Position numbers and translations under genes: made by a program | NCBI GenBank assembly: GCA_903813345.2 | Contig: CAIIXF020000011.1 | Coordinates: 25,102,166-25,166,165, forward strand | DNA length: 64,000 nucleotides | Direction: 5' to 3' | Origin: Owenia fusiformis | Taxonomy: Eukaryota > Annelida > Polychaeta > Sabellida > Oweniidae | The notes under the pieces: generated by a model | Seen by the model: the letters and a program-made list of their open reading frames with translations, nothing else | The model's database searches: none | What the model was told of the DNA's origin: nothing | Part shown: in pieces, positions 1 to 11,188 of the stretch | Layout: each line of letters begins with the position of its first letter | Position numbering within the stretch: position 1 is the first letter of the stretch

Positions 1-1692
1 TAAAAATGTTATATCTAATGTGCCAATTCAATGATTTAGCATATCGAAAATATTTTCAACCTAAGTGACCACATCGTGACATCACTTAGGTGGCAACATT
101 TTTCAATGTCAATCTTTTCTGAATATGCTAAACTTAAAAAATAAACCAATTTTGACTGTCTAACCAGGTTAAAAGGATGAATATATTATGTTTTTAATAT
201 TATTTTACCATTGGTTTCTATGAGAATTAAAATTTTGAAATGCATCTTTCCCTGAACCACTTTCATGCATGGATGAGTTCATTGCTCGCTCATCTATCAA
301 CCAATTTTCTTGATTTTGTCGGCAATAAAACAAGTGAGGATGATTGCTATGCATCGGTGTGAATTATCACTTCAAAGGATAAGTGTGACCTCTTAAAGTT
401 AGTTTTAAATAAATTCACGATATTTTGAACAAAAAGACCTTCAAAAACATTTTTGAAATTAATAAAAAGTTTCACATTTCACATTTTGATAACATTGGAT
501 AGGACAACAATATAAGCCAGAGTGGTTTAAACTTTATATGGGGCCTTTAACTGATTAACACAATTTTACACCCATTGGAAAGACTGTACTGTGACTGGTT
601 GGACAGAGTCGTATCAATCATGTATGTAACTACATGTCCAGTGGAAAATAACCAACTCTGATTATACCAAAGGTTGGAATTTGAATTATCATGCACATGA
701 TAGTAGTCAGATAGTGATCTAAAATGCATAGCCCAAACGGGTAAAAAAGTCGACGGTGTTTACTACTATAATGAGATCAAGTGATCTTTACGATTATAGT
801 GATATGAGTTCCAGTGCAGTTCGAAACTGAGGTACAAATCATAGACAAGGAAGTGCAAAACAAGATCGCTGAATAAAATAAAGGATAGTCTATAGAAGAC
901 TTTTAATTTTCCCTCAAAACTTACAATATTTGACTTCTAACAAACGGCGGATTATCGAAAACAAACAGCAATTTTGGACACTCGCCCCCTGCAATTGAAA
1001 GCCCAGTACATACGATTGACAAGTATGTCAAAATAACTTATGGTTACAGGCATGCTCGGCCTTTTACACATGATTACTTTAGTCGCTCTTCTACACATTT
1101 TCCTCGAACCGCGTTTTAAAGATATGCTAGGCAGATAAGTAGGTCAGTATTACATAATCATGAAACGAATAAGTCTGAAAATACAATTGGTCAGAATGCA
1201 CTAAAACCTGCTTGAATTATTGTAGAATTAGCCCATAAGAGCTTTGCAAAATCAACATCTTATACAATCAACGTAAAAGACAGCTTGCCCAACCTTACAG
1301 GCAAACTATTATAGACAAATTTGAAGATAAGACTGATATTGTCACATTGAATTATGATAATAAGTAAATAATATTTTTGTAATATTTTGCACCGGTATAA
1401 CCAGTCCCAGTAGAATAAAACACAGGGTTACCCTAAATTGTAGAAACATGAATATGTTTCGTATAATTAATTAATTCATGTATCCCAAGGATTTCACCTG
1501 TTCCCTTCCTTCCCAAACCTTATTTTATTTTTGATTTCTTACAATAAAGTAAACTACTCTCTTTGATATCTTATCATTTTTATTTCCACATAATATTGAC
1601 ATGAGAACTCAAATGATCAATGGGAAAACAATGCTAAACTTGCACACTGAAATAGGTATTCCAGCAGGTCTAGGAAAATATGGCTAGAAAAA
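1..1692. other. No gene recognised
   Basis: AT-rich DNA left of the Polinton-like element. No convincing exon, transposon end or repeat was seen. The missing 5' exons of the temptin/monooxygenase gene were looked for here (an N-P-F-G type temptin motif) without success. Confidence 0.5.
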
Positions 1693-1698
1693 GATGCT
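1693..1698. repeat. Target site duplication GATGCT, left copy
   Basis: Six bases identical to 9822-9827, directly abutting the first base of the left TIR. Confidence 0.85.
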
Positions 1699-3755
1699 AG
1701 TAGTATAGTGTGCGTATTTCATGGTTCCGTCCTATAGGACCCGATAGGACCCGATGATGAAATCTGATGAAATATGGGATTCCCCAACGTTTCTCGATCG
1801 TACCCCAACGTAATACGGGATTCCCTAACGTTTCCCGAACGATCAGACGATTTCCGAACGCTTTAGTGACGCAAGAGTTGACTTCCGTGGATGACTGATT
1901 GGTCGCTTGACTTCCGGAGTGAGGTCAGTGTGAATTTTCTCGGATGAGAAGCTCTGCTTGGTCAAATACGAATGATACAGTTTCGTAAAAGTAAAACGAT
2001 TCTCGAACGTTTAGACGATATCCAAACGTCTTTTTGACGTCAGTGTTCCGTGGATGATTGATACTCTCCGATCGTTCGGTTGACTTTCGGAGACAATTGA
2101 TAAGATAATAAAACCAAATGACAAATGATTTATCTGTTACCTATTACCAGGGCTGTCAACTTGGGACCACCTAATATGAGTGACTTCAAAATGTTGGACA
2201 CCTAAGTCCAAATCTGAACACTTTTGTCCAAATTTTGAACACCTTTGGCCAACTTTTAAACACCTTTGGCCAAAGTTTGAGCACCTTTGCCAAACTTTGA
2301 ACACCTCAAATTTTTCGCGCTCGCTACGCTCGCGTTGTCGTCAACGGGGGGGGGGGGGGGGGGGGGGGGAGGTACGAAAAATTTCCAATGAACATGCGTG
2401 ACACATACGGGATTCGCGTGACAAATCCGAACAAATTGCGTTCGTTTTTTTCCGGCGTTCGTATTTTTACCGTATCGTAAACATATTTCGAAAAAATTTC
2501 TACAGAAATATTTTTGCTTGACATTTACCAGGTAAAATGCGTATTTTGCGTGACATTTTCTGTCACGCAAAAAAAACTGGCGTGACTTCAAATTCTTCAG
2601 CAAATGCGTGACAAATACGCAAATTGCGGGACAGTTGACAGGCCTGTATTACCTCTATAAAAAGTGACCATATAGCCTAGATTATAAAATACAAAATGGA
2701 TAGAGGTTTGGCACTCATTACAATGAATATGGAAATAGATAGAAACGTTGTTACTACATATTTGTTATTTGTTTGCCTAGCATGGGAATACCATCACAGC
2801 AAGAAATCTGTATGTCACATATCAACATCCTACCAACGTTTCTCAAACGTATTCTCCGACGCCGGGTGAAATACAAGATTTCCTACACCCCCACAGTTCC
2901 AACGCCCCCATCCCTGGTCATATAGGACCTACTGGATGATAATGTTCAACGTTTCTCGAACGTATTCTCCAATGCTGGATGAAATACGAGATTTCCTACA
3001 CCCCCACACGTCCGTAACCCCGACAAACTATGGACTTTACTTTCTACATTCCAAAATTAGGCAATGGAACAAAGTCGTAAAGCTAGGCATGCGAAATTCT
3101 CTGTCATTTTTAAAGACATAATAGAATACCTTTGCTTTGATTTTGAATAGGCAAAACGTTTGTAATGCATTTCAGAGTATTCGCTTCGTCATGTATTCTC
3201 TAAACCAACATGAACTATTTGATCATTCTTGACATATATTTTAATATTAATTACTCAAATGTAACTATTTATTGCCCAGTTCTCAGTTTAGTCAGACAAC
3301 AAAATCATTAAAATAAGTATATTCTTACAACTAAGGGGCAACAATGTGTCATAAAGTTCTAAAAAGGACATTTTATAAAAAATAAAGAATTCTTAAGGAA
3401 GTGGCGAGACAATTCTTTCACAGATGACTACTTTAAGATGTATTGTTGTTAAGTCTCGACAAAATGGAAGATACTTACTAAACTTCTACAAGCAAAAGTC
3501 AGCGTTTCTACGTGAAATGCAGTGAAATCCCTAAAGTGAAATGGATATTTCTACATTAAACGACACGGGAAATGACAGCAAGATATTGAAAATATAGATA
3601 GTTCTACGTGTACATGTATACACTAAATATTCGTCTTTTGTTTTTTCTTAGCGTAGTACGGGGAATACCATCACAACAGGAAATCCAGAGGTCAAAGTAA
3701 CCCTCGTAAACATAATACGACAGCCTACGTCACTCAATGTCTATCCTGGCTGTTT
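1699..3755 (+). repeat. Left terminal inverted repeat of the Polinton-like element
   Basis: Matches the reverse complement of 8248-9821 along its length once the nested 499-bp insertion (2148-2646) is set aside. It contains repeated AACGTTTCTCGAACG-like motifs and a direct duplication of about 110 bp (near 2831 and 2944). Short open frames in it (such as 2936-3121) recur in the other arm and are not thought to be genes. Confidence 0.85.
2148..2646. mobile_element. 499-bp MITE nested in the left TIR
   Basis: Ends CAGGGCTGTCAAC and the complement of CAGGCCTGTCAAC (12 of 13 match), flanked by a 6-bp duplication TATTAC at 2142-2147 and 2647-2652. The opposite TIR has one TATTAC and no insertion. 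Inside are roughly 21-bp repeats of the type GAACACCTTTGGCCAAC (2215-2310) and a long G run (about 2347-2369). Superfamily not assigned. Confidence 0.8.
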
Positions 3756-3860
3756 ACGGGTTAGATAAATATTTTTGCCTGTACATATTTTACGAAATGA
3801 GAATACTTCATTTTGTTTTAACAATTTTTTTACCCTTGCAAACATTTCAATTTTACATTT

Positions 3861-4790
3861 CAGTTTTCACTTATTTCAGCATATTTAGTCCATATATAGA
3901 CTTTATGATGTCAGCGCACTACATATGTGTCCAACCTTGCAAAGATTTTCAATTATATTTTTCATTTATTTCAGCATCCTTAACCCATATAAAGACTATA
4001 AGATGTCCATACACTTCATTTTTGTATCATAATTTTTTACCATCGCAAAAAGTTTCAATTTTACTTTTCATTTTTCACGTATTTCAGCATCCTTAACCCA
4101 TATGAATACTATACGATGTAAACACACTTCATTTTTGTATAATAAAATTTTTACCCTTGCAAATATTTTCAATTTTATTGTTTCATTTTCACTTATTTCA
4201 GCATCTTTAGTCGATCTTAAGACCATAAGATGTCAGAACACTTCATTTTTGCACAGCAAACTGTTTACCCTTTCAAAAATTTTCAATTGTATTTCTAATT
4301 TTGAACTAGCATGTTCACTATTGTACAGTTTTCACTTATTTCAGCATATTTAGTCCATATATAGACTTTATGATGTCAGCGCACTACATATGTGTCCAAC
4401 CTTGCAAAGATTTTCAATTATATTCTTCATTTATTTCAGCATCCTTAACCCATATAAAGACTATAAGATGTCGATACACTTCATTTTTGTATCATAATTT
4501 TTTACCATCGCAAAATGTTTCAATTTTACTTTGCATTTTTCACTTATTTCAGCATCCTTAACCCATATGAATACTATACGCTGTCAATACACTTCATTTT
4601 TGTATAATAAAATTTTTACCCTTGCAAATATTTTCAATTTTATTGTTTCATTTTCACTTATTTCAGCATCTTTAGTCGATCTTAAGACCATAAGATGTCA
4701 GAACACTTCATTTTTGCACAGCAAACTGTTTACCCTTTCAAAAATTTTCAATTGTATTTCTAATTTTGAACTAGCATGTTCACTATTGTA
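3861..4790. repeat. Two 465-bp tandem units built of about 95-143-bp monomers
   Basis: 3861-4325 and 4326-4790 are near-identical direct copies. Each holds four related monomers marked by ATTTCAGCAT (tcagc at 3876, 3971, 4084, 4198, 4341). Each unit ends with one copy of the AGCATGTTCACTATTGT motif that becomes a large array after 4770. It lies inside the Polinton-like element, upstream of the ATPase gene. Confidence 0.8.
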
Positions 4791-5600
4791 CAATAGCATG
4801 TTCACTATTGGTCAGTATCATGTCCACTATTATTCTATAGCATGTTCACCATTGTTCAGTAGCATGTTCACTATTATTCAGTAGCATGTTCACTATTGTT
4901 CAGTAGCATGTCTACTATTATTCAGTAGCATATTCACCATTGATCAGTAGCATGTTCACTAATGTTCAGTAGCATGTTCACTATTGTTTAGTAGCATGTT
5001 CACCATTGTTCAGTAGCATGTTCACTAATGTTCAGTAGCATATTCACTATTGTTTAGTAGCATGTTCACTATTGTTCAGTAGCATGTTCACTATTGTTCA
5101 GTAGCATGTTCACTAATGTTCAGTAGCATGTTCACTATTGTTTAGTAGCATGTTCACCATTGTTCAGTAGCATGTTCACTAATGTTCAGTAGCATATTCA
5201 CTATTGTTTAGTAGCATGTTCACTTTTGTTCAGTAGCATGTTCACTAATGTTCAGTAGCATGTTCACTAATGTTCAGTAGCATGTTCACTATTGTTTAGT
5301 AGCATGTTCACCATTGTTCAGTAGCATGTTCACTAATGTTCAGTATCATGTTCACTATTGTTTAATAGCATGTTCACTATTGTTCAGTAGCATGCTCACT
5401 ATTGTTCACTAATGTTCAGTAGCATGTCCACTTTTATTCAGTAGCATGCTCACCATTGTTCAGTAGCATGTTCACTAATGTTCGGAAGCATGTTCACTAT
5501 TGTTTAGTACCATGTTCACTATTATTCACTAGTATGCTCACTATTGTGCACTAATGTTCAGTAGCATGTTCACTTATGGTCAGTAGCATGTTCACTATGT
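4771..5600. repeat. 22-bp tandem array, about 37 units
   Basis: Consensus AGTAGCATGTTCACTATTGT plus TC, repeated with scattered substitutions (ATT/AAT, TTC/TTT variants) and a few partial units. It ends about 110 bp before the ATPase start codon. There are no spacers, so it is not a CRISPR array. Confidence 0.9.
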
Positions 5601-5710
5601 GTGCTACATATTCAGAGATGTTCACCAAATTTATGTTTTGCATTATTTATTATTTAATAGCGATACTTTGAAAATATTAGCATTTAACTATTAGTAATAG
5701 AGAAGTCAAC

Positions 5711-7399
5711 ATGCCTCATAGTTCTTCCTATTCATGCGAGTGTGGGAAGACATTCAGTCATGCAACCAGCATGTATCGTCATAAGAGAATAGATCACGGA
5801 CCTAAAAAACGTATCATGGCGCCATCTTGCGAACGGCATCATGTGGGATTTTATTCAATGACAAACTCGGCAGTTAACCCATGCAATGGTGATAGGACAA
5901 AGATGCTTCACCATCCTTTTACGATGATGGTGGTTGGTCCAACAGGTTCGGGCAAGTCTACCTATGTCAGAGAACTCATAGAAAATATGGAGAAAAAGAT
6001 AACCCCTCCCCCACAACGGATAATTTGGTGCTTCGGACAGTGGCAGCCCATGTACGTCGAAATAAAGACCCGCTTTCAAAATATAGAATTTATCATGGGA
6101 ATTCCAGAGTCATTGGGTGACCAAAGTTTCCTAGATGTCAATGTTAGAAATCTAATCATTTTCGACGATCTAATGGCTGATATGACTAAAGATAAGCGAA
6201 TCTCTGAGCTTTACACTAAGGGTTCTCACCATAGAAATTTGAGTGTCATCTGTCTGATGCAGAATCTATTTCATCATGGTCGTGAAAGCAGAACTATGAG
6301 CCTAAACTGCCACTACATAGTGTTGTATAAAAATCCTAGGGATCGCCAACAGGTGGCCGTATTAGCCCATCAGATGTATCCTGGAAATTCGAAGAAATTA
6401 TTGGATGCTTACGAAAAGGCTACTCAACACCCATATGGACATCTACTGGTTGATCTGAAACAAGAAACTCCGGAAAATATGAGATTGTACGATGTTGCTG
6501 CAGCTACTATTGAACAACCAATAGGCGTATCTTCGACACTTTATTCTCACGGCAAAGAGGACCAAACACCAATATATAGCACAGTGCCGTGTAATAGCGT
6601 GGATATAAGTAGAGGCGAAAATTTAAATCAAGAACCATTCGATAATATCAACCGAGCAAACTACAGTACAACACCCATCGCTGCAGAATCAAAGATGAAT
6701 CCTGATCCGAGGATGTACTATATGGCGAATCCAACCATGTACAACACAATGAATCCAAGTATTGGTTACACAATGAACAATCAACCTAACATATCTGCCA
6801 CGACAATGTCTACCCCTCATTGTACGGATTGTGGTGTAGTGATGTTGTCACCACTCGACGTGAGGGAACACAGAAGGCATTGTCCCGAATTGAGGGAAAG
6901 TGATGAAAACGATGTCATGAGATGTGATTTCCATACTGAAGACTTGAAGGATAATGTAACTTTGAATTGCATTAAAGAAAAAGTCATCGATGAGCTACAA
7001 GATGATTGGGATGAACTGGTCGAGAAATATAAAGAAAGAGGAATGTCATCCAAAAAAGCGGTTGAAAGAGTCAGACAGAAATCTGTGTTTGGTGCCAGAC
7101 AGCTATTCTTGAAACACTATGGAGAGCTTCTGTCATATATACTGGGGTTAAGGTACAGTGAAGTTCATCGTGATATTATGGATGAAGTGGAGGTACTATT
7201 GGCGAAAGGCATGACTCAATCAAGAGCAGTCAAGAAAACACTATTAAACAAATATTCATATTTGGCTGGAGAATTGTTCGCTGATGATGAATCTACAAGT
7301 GAAGAGTCCAGTGATGAACAACAACAACAATCAGATAATGAAAAACATTCTACGAGCGAAGATGAATCTGATAGCGAGAGAAATGAGGACAATCGATGA
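5711..7399 (+). CDS. Packaging-type P-loop ATPase of the Polinton-like element
   Basis: 562 residues from ATG 5711 to TGA 7399. N-terminal zinc-finger-like motif (C9, C11, H24, H29), then a P-loop NTPase: Walker A GPTGSGKS at 76-83, an I-I-W-C-F-G-Q-W-Q-P motif near 104-113, Walker B LIIFDDLM at about 148-155, and a Q-N-L-F-H-H-G segment near 184-190. A second finger-like motif lies at 371-391 (C371, C374, H387, H390 or C391). The tail from about 515 is rich in Ser, Glu and Asp. Similar proteins with an IxWCxGxWQP motif are widespread in invertebrate genomes; the link to genome-packaging ATPases is inference from fold and context. AATAAA at about 7450 could end the transcript. The gene is open throughout and faces the basic-protein gene. 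Confidence 0.8.
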   Translation: MPHSSSYSCECGKTFSHATSMYRHKRIDHGPKKRIMAPSCERHHVGFYSMTNSAVNPCNGDRTKMLHHPFTMMVVGPTGSGKSTYVRELIENMEKKITPPPQRIIWCFGQWQPMYVEIKTRFQNIEFIMGIPESLGDQSFLDVNVRNLIIFDDLMADMTKDKRISELYTKGSHHRNLSVICLMQNLFHHGRESRTMSLNCHYIVLYKNPRDRQQVAVLAHQMYPGNSKKLLDAYEKATQHPYGHLLVDLKQETPENMRLYDVAAATIEQPIGVSSTLYSHGKEDQTPIYSTVPCNSVDISRGENLNQEPFDNINRANYSTTPIAAESKMNPDPRMYYMANPTMYNTMNPSIGYTMNNQPNISATTMSTPHCTDCGVVMLSPLDVREHRRHCPELRESDENDVMRCDFHTEDLKDNVTLNCIKEKVIDELQDDWDELVEKYKERGMSSKKAVERVRQKSVFGARQLFLKHYGELLSYILGLRYSEVHRDIMDEVEVLLAKGMTQSRAVKKTLLNKYSYLAGELFADDESTSEESSDEQQQQSDNEKHSTSEDESDSERNEDNR

Positions 7400-7696
7400 T
7401 ATACCCAGCAGACTGGATCTAAAAGAAACACATTGTACGAGTATTAGTAAATAAATAAATAAATGTTTTTGCTTAAATTAATCTACCCTCTTTTAGAATT
7501 ATAGCGTGCTACCTCTGAAGTATTGGATATACACTCCCTTCCACAATGCTGTTACAAGCAAATTCTCCCTTATATGTAAGAAAGTTATTTATTATGATAT
7601 AATGAATGTTTCTTATAATAACAAAACTAGAAAAATATACGTTTATCACTGTTTTATTGCCTAATTCAAAATAGAAAAATGACAATTATATCAGTC

Positions 7697-8071
7697 CTAT
7701 TTCATTTTCCTCCCTCTCGCAGGGATACCTGGTGGTCTATACAAGTCCAATCTGGTTTTTCTAATGTTTTTCTTCTTAAACACTGCTTTGGAAACAGCAT
7801 CTTTACGCGGTTTCTTAAGTTTGTACACCTTAGTATGATAGGGATCATTTTCTTCCACCTTCTTTTTTTGATGCTCTATTTGGGCTTTAGCTCTGTCAAC
7901 AACTGCTTGCATCGGAGATATCACCCGAACGGGTTCTTTGATGGCGCTGACAGATACGTAGCTCGCACGATTTTTTCCGAAGCCTACTTGCGTCGACAGT
8001 CTATTCTCTCTGGCTGCTTTGATTAACCTGTGCCACTTTTCCGCATTGTCTACATAGGGTACCAGCTTCAT
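7697..8071 (-). CDS. Small basic protein of the Polinton-like element, function unknown
   Basis: 124 residues, ATG at 8071 (complement), running towards the ATPase gene. Very rich in Lys and Arg, with a basic C-terminal half and a final R-G-R-K-M-K. No membrane segment or signal peptide is apparent. A TTTATT at about 7653-7658 is an AATAAA on this strand. Small basic proteins of DNA viruses are often DNA-condensing core proteins; that is only a guess here, since no motif proves it. Confidence 0.6.
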   Translation of the reverse strand: MKLVPYVDNAEKWHRLIKAARENRLSTQVGFGKNRASYVSVSAIKEPVRVISPMQAVVDRAKAQIEHQKKKVEENDPYHTKVYKLKKPRKDAVSKAVFKKKNIRKTRLDLYRPPGIPARGRKMK

Positions 8072-8247
8072 GGTCCTGTGATGTCTATAGTAATGTGAAC
8101 GGGGAAGAAATGCGTTGAAACTATTATCAGCCTTATATATAATATTATATTGAGGAATCGAATTTTTAACTTTCTGTACTTAATCACACTGACATCTATT
8201 TATATCATTGCGGAAGTTAACTCTGTGAAAGCATTGTCTGGATGGGC

Positions 8248-9821
8248 AAAACAGCCAGGATAGACATTGAGTGACGTAGGCTGTCGTATTATGTTAATGT
8301 GGGTTGCTTTGACCTCCGGATTTCCTGTTGTGATGGTATTTCCCATACTGCGCTAAGAAAAAACAAAAAAATCCGAGCATGTAGTGTACATACGAAGAAC
8401 TATATTTTTTAATGTTTGCTGTAATTTCCCGTGTCATTTAATGTATAAATATCCATTTCACTATAGGGATTTTCAATCCATAGAAACGCTGACTATTGCT
8501 TGTAAAATTTAAGTAAGCATCTTCCATTTTATCGAGTCTAAACAACAATACATCTTAAAGTAGTTATATAAGAATTGTCTTGATTCTTTTCTACATGAAT
8601 CTCGCCACTTCGTTCAGGATTCTTTATTTTTGTAAAATATCAGATTTCTTCAGAACTTTATAACACATTATTGTCCCGTTGTTGTGAGACTATGTACTTA
8701 TTTTAATGATTTTGAACTGAGAACTGGGACCAAAATAGTTATATTTGGGTAATTAATCTTCAGATATATGCCAAGAATGATCAAATAATTTATGTGTTTA
8801 GCTAGCTTATACATCAATAGTTTAGAGAATACATGACGAAGCGAATACTCTGAAACGCATTACAAACGTTTTGCCTATTCAAAATCAAAGCAAAAGTATC
8901 CTATTATGTCTTTAAAAATGACAGAGAATTTCGCATGCCTAGCTTTACGACTTTGTTCCATTGCCTAATTTTGGAATGTAGAAAGTAAAGTCCATAGTTT
9001 GTCGGGGTTACGGACGCGTGGGGGTGTAGGATATCTCGTATTTCATCCAGCATTGGAGAATACGTTCGAGAAACGTTGAACATTATCATCCAGTAGGTCC
9101 TATATGACCAGGGATGGGGGCGTTGGAATTGTGGGGGTGTAGGAAATCTTGTATTTCACCCGGCGTCGGAGAATACGTTTGAGAAACGTTGGTAGGATGT
9201 TGATATGTGACATACAGATTTCTTGCTGTGATGGTATTCCCATGCTAGGCAAACAAAGAACAAATATGTAGTAACAACGTTTCTATCTATTTCCATATTC
9301 ATTGTAATGAGTGCCAAACCTCTATCCATTTTGTATTTTATAATCTAGGCTATATGGTCACTTTTTATAGAGGTAATAGGTAACAGATAAATCATTTGTC
9401 ATTTGGTTTTATTATCTTATCAATTGTCTCCGAAAGTCAACCGAACGATCGGAGAGTATCAATCATCCACGGAACACTGACGTCAAAAAGACGTTTGGAT
9501 ATCGTCTAAACGTTCGAGAATCGTTTTACTTTTACGAAACTGTATCATTCGTATTTGACCAAGCAGAGCTTCTCATCCGAGAAAATTCACACTGACCTCA
9601 CTCCGGAAGTCAAGCGACCAATCAGTCATCCACGGAAGTCAACTCTTGCGTCACTAAAGCGTTCGGAAATCGTCTGATCGTTCGGGAAACGTTAGGGAAT
9701 CCCGTATTACGTTGGGGTACGATCGAGAAACGTTGGGGAATCCCATATTTCATCAGATTTCATCATCGGGTCCTATCGGGTCCTATAGGACGGAACCATG
9801 AAATACGCACACTATACTACT
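8248..9821 (-). repeat. Right terminal inverted repeat of the Polinton-like element
   Basis: About 1574 bp, the reverse complement of 1699-3755. It lacks the 499-bp insertion found in the left arm, so it shows the empty site (one TATTAC near 9375-9390). Confidence 0.85.
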
Positions 9822-9827
9822 GATGCT
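9822..9827. repeat. Target site duplication GATGCT, right copy
   Basis: Six bases identical to 1693-1698, directly abutting the last base of the right TIR. Confidence 0.85.
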
Positions 9828-11055
9828 ACACGTCTACAGGTGGACAAACTATTCCCCCAGAAAAGTATTTTAAGGGTCAGATCACTAAATTCATGATTGT
9901 GTTAAAAAGCTGTTGAAAATGATTGTGTTGAAGAATTCATATTGCTTATTACGAGTGATTATTTAGCATGTTACTGAATATCTCATCAAGTGATCTAAAC
10001 TACAGCAGCTAAAATAAGTATATCGAAATATTATAATTCAGTATGATTCGGAGAAGGGGGTTATACAGTTATAAGGGATTAGCAATTTATTTATTATCTT
10101 ACAATTTAGCTCAATTCTTGAATTTGAAGATCTATTGCCATATTGTTTAAAATGCATTATAATCGATCGATCTGATGGTAAGAACTATAATACAATAATA
10201 CCATTAATGATAACTCACTTATTGAATTACTTCCGCTTGCTACACATGCTGGAAGATATGCTTTTAAAATTAATAAACCATTACCAAAACTATGGTTACC
10301 CTGTAGTAGTGAGAGGCACATTAAAAATGAATATCACCCCCTTCAATCTATTTTTACAGGTTTTTATGGACCAGGATGGTGAATTTTCTTCATTTTTCTT
10401 CAAACATTTCGCCTTACCAATATTTATTATATCTGTCAATTTCAAGAAAATCGCGCCGCTACGTTTGAAAATAATTCAAATTGTGTGTTTTTCCCATTGA
10501 GCTCCATTATAAAAATGGAATTTTCAAACTTAATATTTTAAAATTCTACGTGGTGAAAAGTTGCATATTGAGTAGTTAGTTAATGTTATGGTGTTAAACA
10601 TTCAAAACAAAAAGAAATAAAGAAAAAATGCCACAGAGAAGCCTCAATAGAGTCTCTTTAAGACTACCTATTGAAAACACGCCGGTCGGTGGTTGGTCGG
10701 TCTTTTTCGTAATTGTAATTGAGCACCGGACGCGACTACGGGCATTGATTGAGAATAAACTAATAATAAAAAAGGAAGCAGTCCTATGAATGAATGGCAT
10801 TGACACTTTCCTAACCCTAGTTTCCAAATCTTGCGTTCAAATAAACAATGTAAAATAGGACCAATGAGTGCCGTGTTCGCAGGGATGGTTGTTTCAAATC
10901 GTGAACATGTTTCCTGAAACGCATACACGTTTTGGTTATAAAATGCTATCATTTTGTAGGAATTCCAACAGTATGTATTAAACCCATATTCAATCCCTCC
11001 CAGTAAATAACCTATATATAGAATGTTGTTTCTGTAGTTGTGTGGTTGCATTTAG
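9828..11055. other. No gene recognised
   Basis: Between the Polinton-like element and the first visible temptin exon. No upstream temptin exon could be found in it. Confidence 0.4.
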
Positions 11056-11188
11056 GTATGGAATTCTAGATTGTGCAACGCTGATTCGGACAATGATGGA
11101 AAAACAAATGGTGTTGAACTCGGAGATCCAAACTGTGTATGGACCGAAGGAGCTGTTCCTGAAATTACAAGCGGACTGTCGCATCCAG
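11056..11188 (+). CDS. Exon: temptin domain, C-terminal part
   Basis: Acceptor TTTAG before 11056, donor CAG/GTACAA after 11188. In frame from GTA at 11056 it gives a Cys followed by [10 protein letters not shown] and E-L-G-D-P-N-C, the temptin signature, which looks like a calcium-loop motif. A longer open frame in another phase overlaps it and is rejected. Ends in phase 1. Confidence 0.85.

Larger units (their letters stand above)
1699..9821. mobile_element. Polinton-like element, 8.1 kb, with long TIRs and 6-bp TSD
   Basis: The element is bounded by inverted ends AGTAGTATAGTGTGCG (1699) and its complement (ending 9821), flanked by a perfect 6-bp duplication GATGCT at 1693-1698 and 9822-9827. 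A 6-bp duplication, AG...CT ends and very long TIRs are Polinton hallmarks. Contents: TIRs of about 1.55 kb, a tandem-repeat block, one packaging-type ATPase gene (+) and one small basic-protein gene (-), arranged convergently. No family B polymerase, integrase, protease or capsid gene was recognised, so the copy looks like a reduced, non-autonomous relative; the two genes it has read as open frames. The TIRs are closely similar to each other apart from one nested insertion, which suggests a fairly young copy. The exact lineage (Polinton, adintovirus-like or another TIR element with an ATPase) is inference. Confidence 0.8.

Noticed and set aside
2936-3121. 61-residue frame, repeated at 8904-9089
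   Set aside because: It lies wholly in the TIR of the Polinton-like element and is duplicated only because the TIR is; no similarity recognised.
3737-4884. Series of open frames with C-V-Q-P and L-I-S-A-S-L repeats
   Set aside because: Produced by tandem DNA repeats; the peptides are near-copies with no coding signal.
4771-5600. CRISPR-like array
   Set aside because: The 22-bp units abut with no unique spacers and lie in animal DNA; it is a minisatellite.
10135-10500. 121-residue frame before the temptin exon
   Set aside because: AT-rich composition, no temptin motif and no splice sites linking it to the gene.
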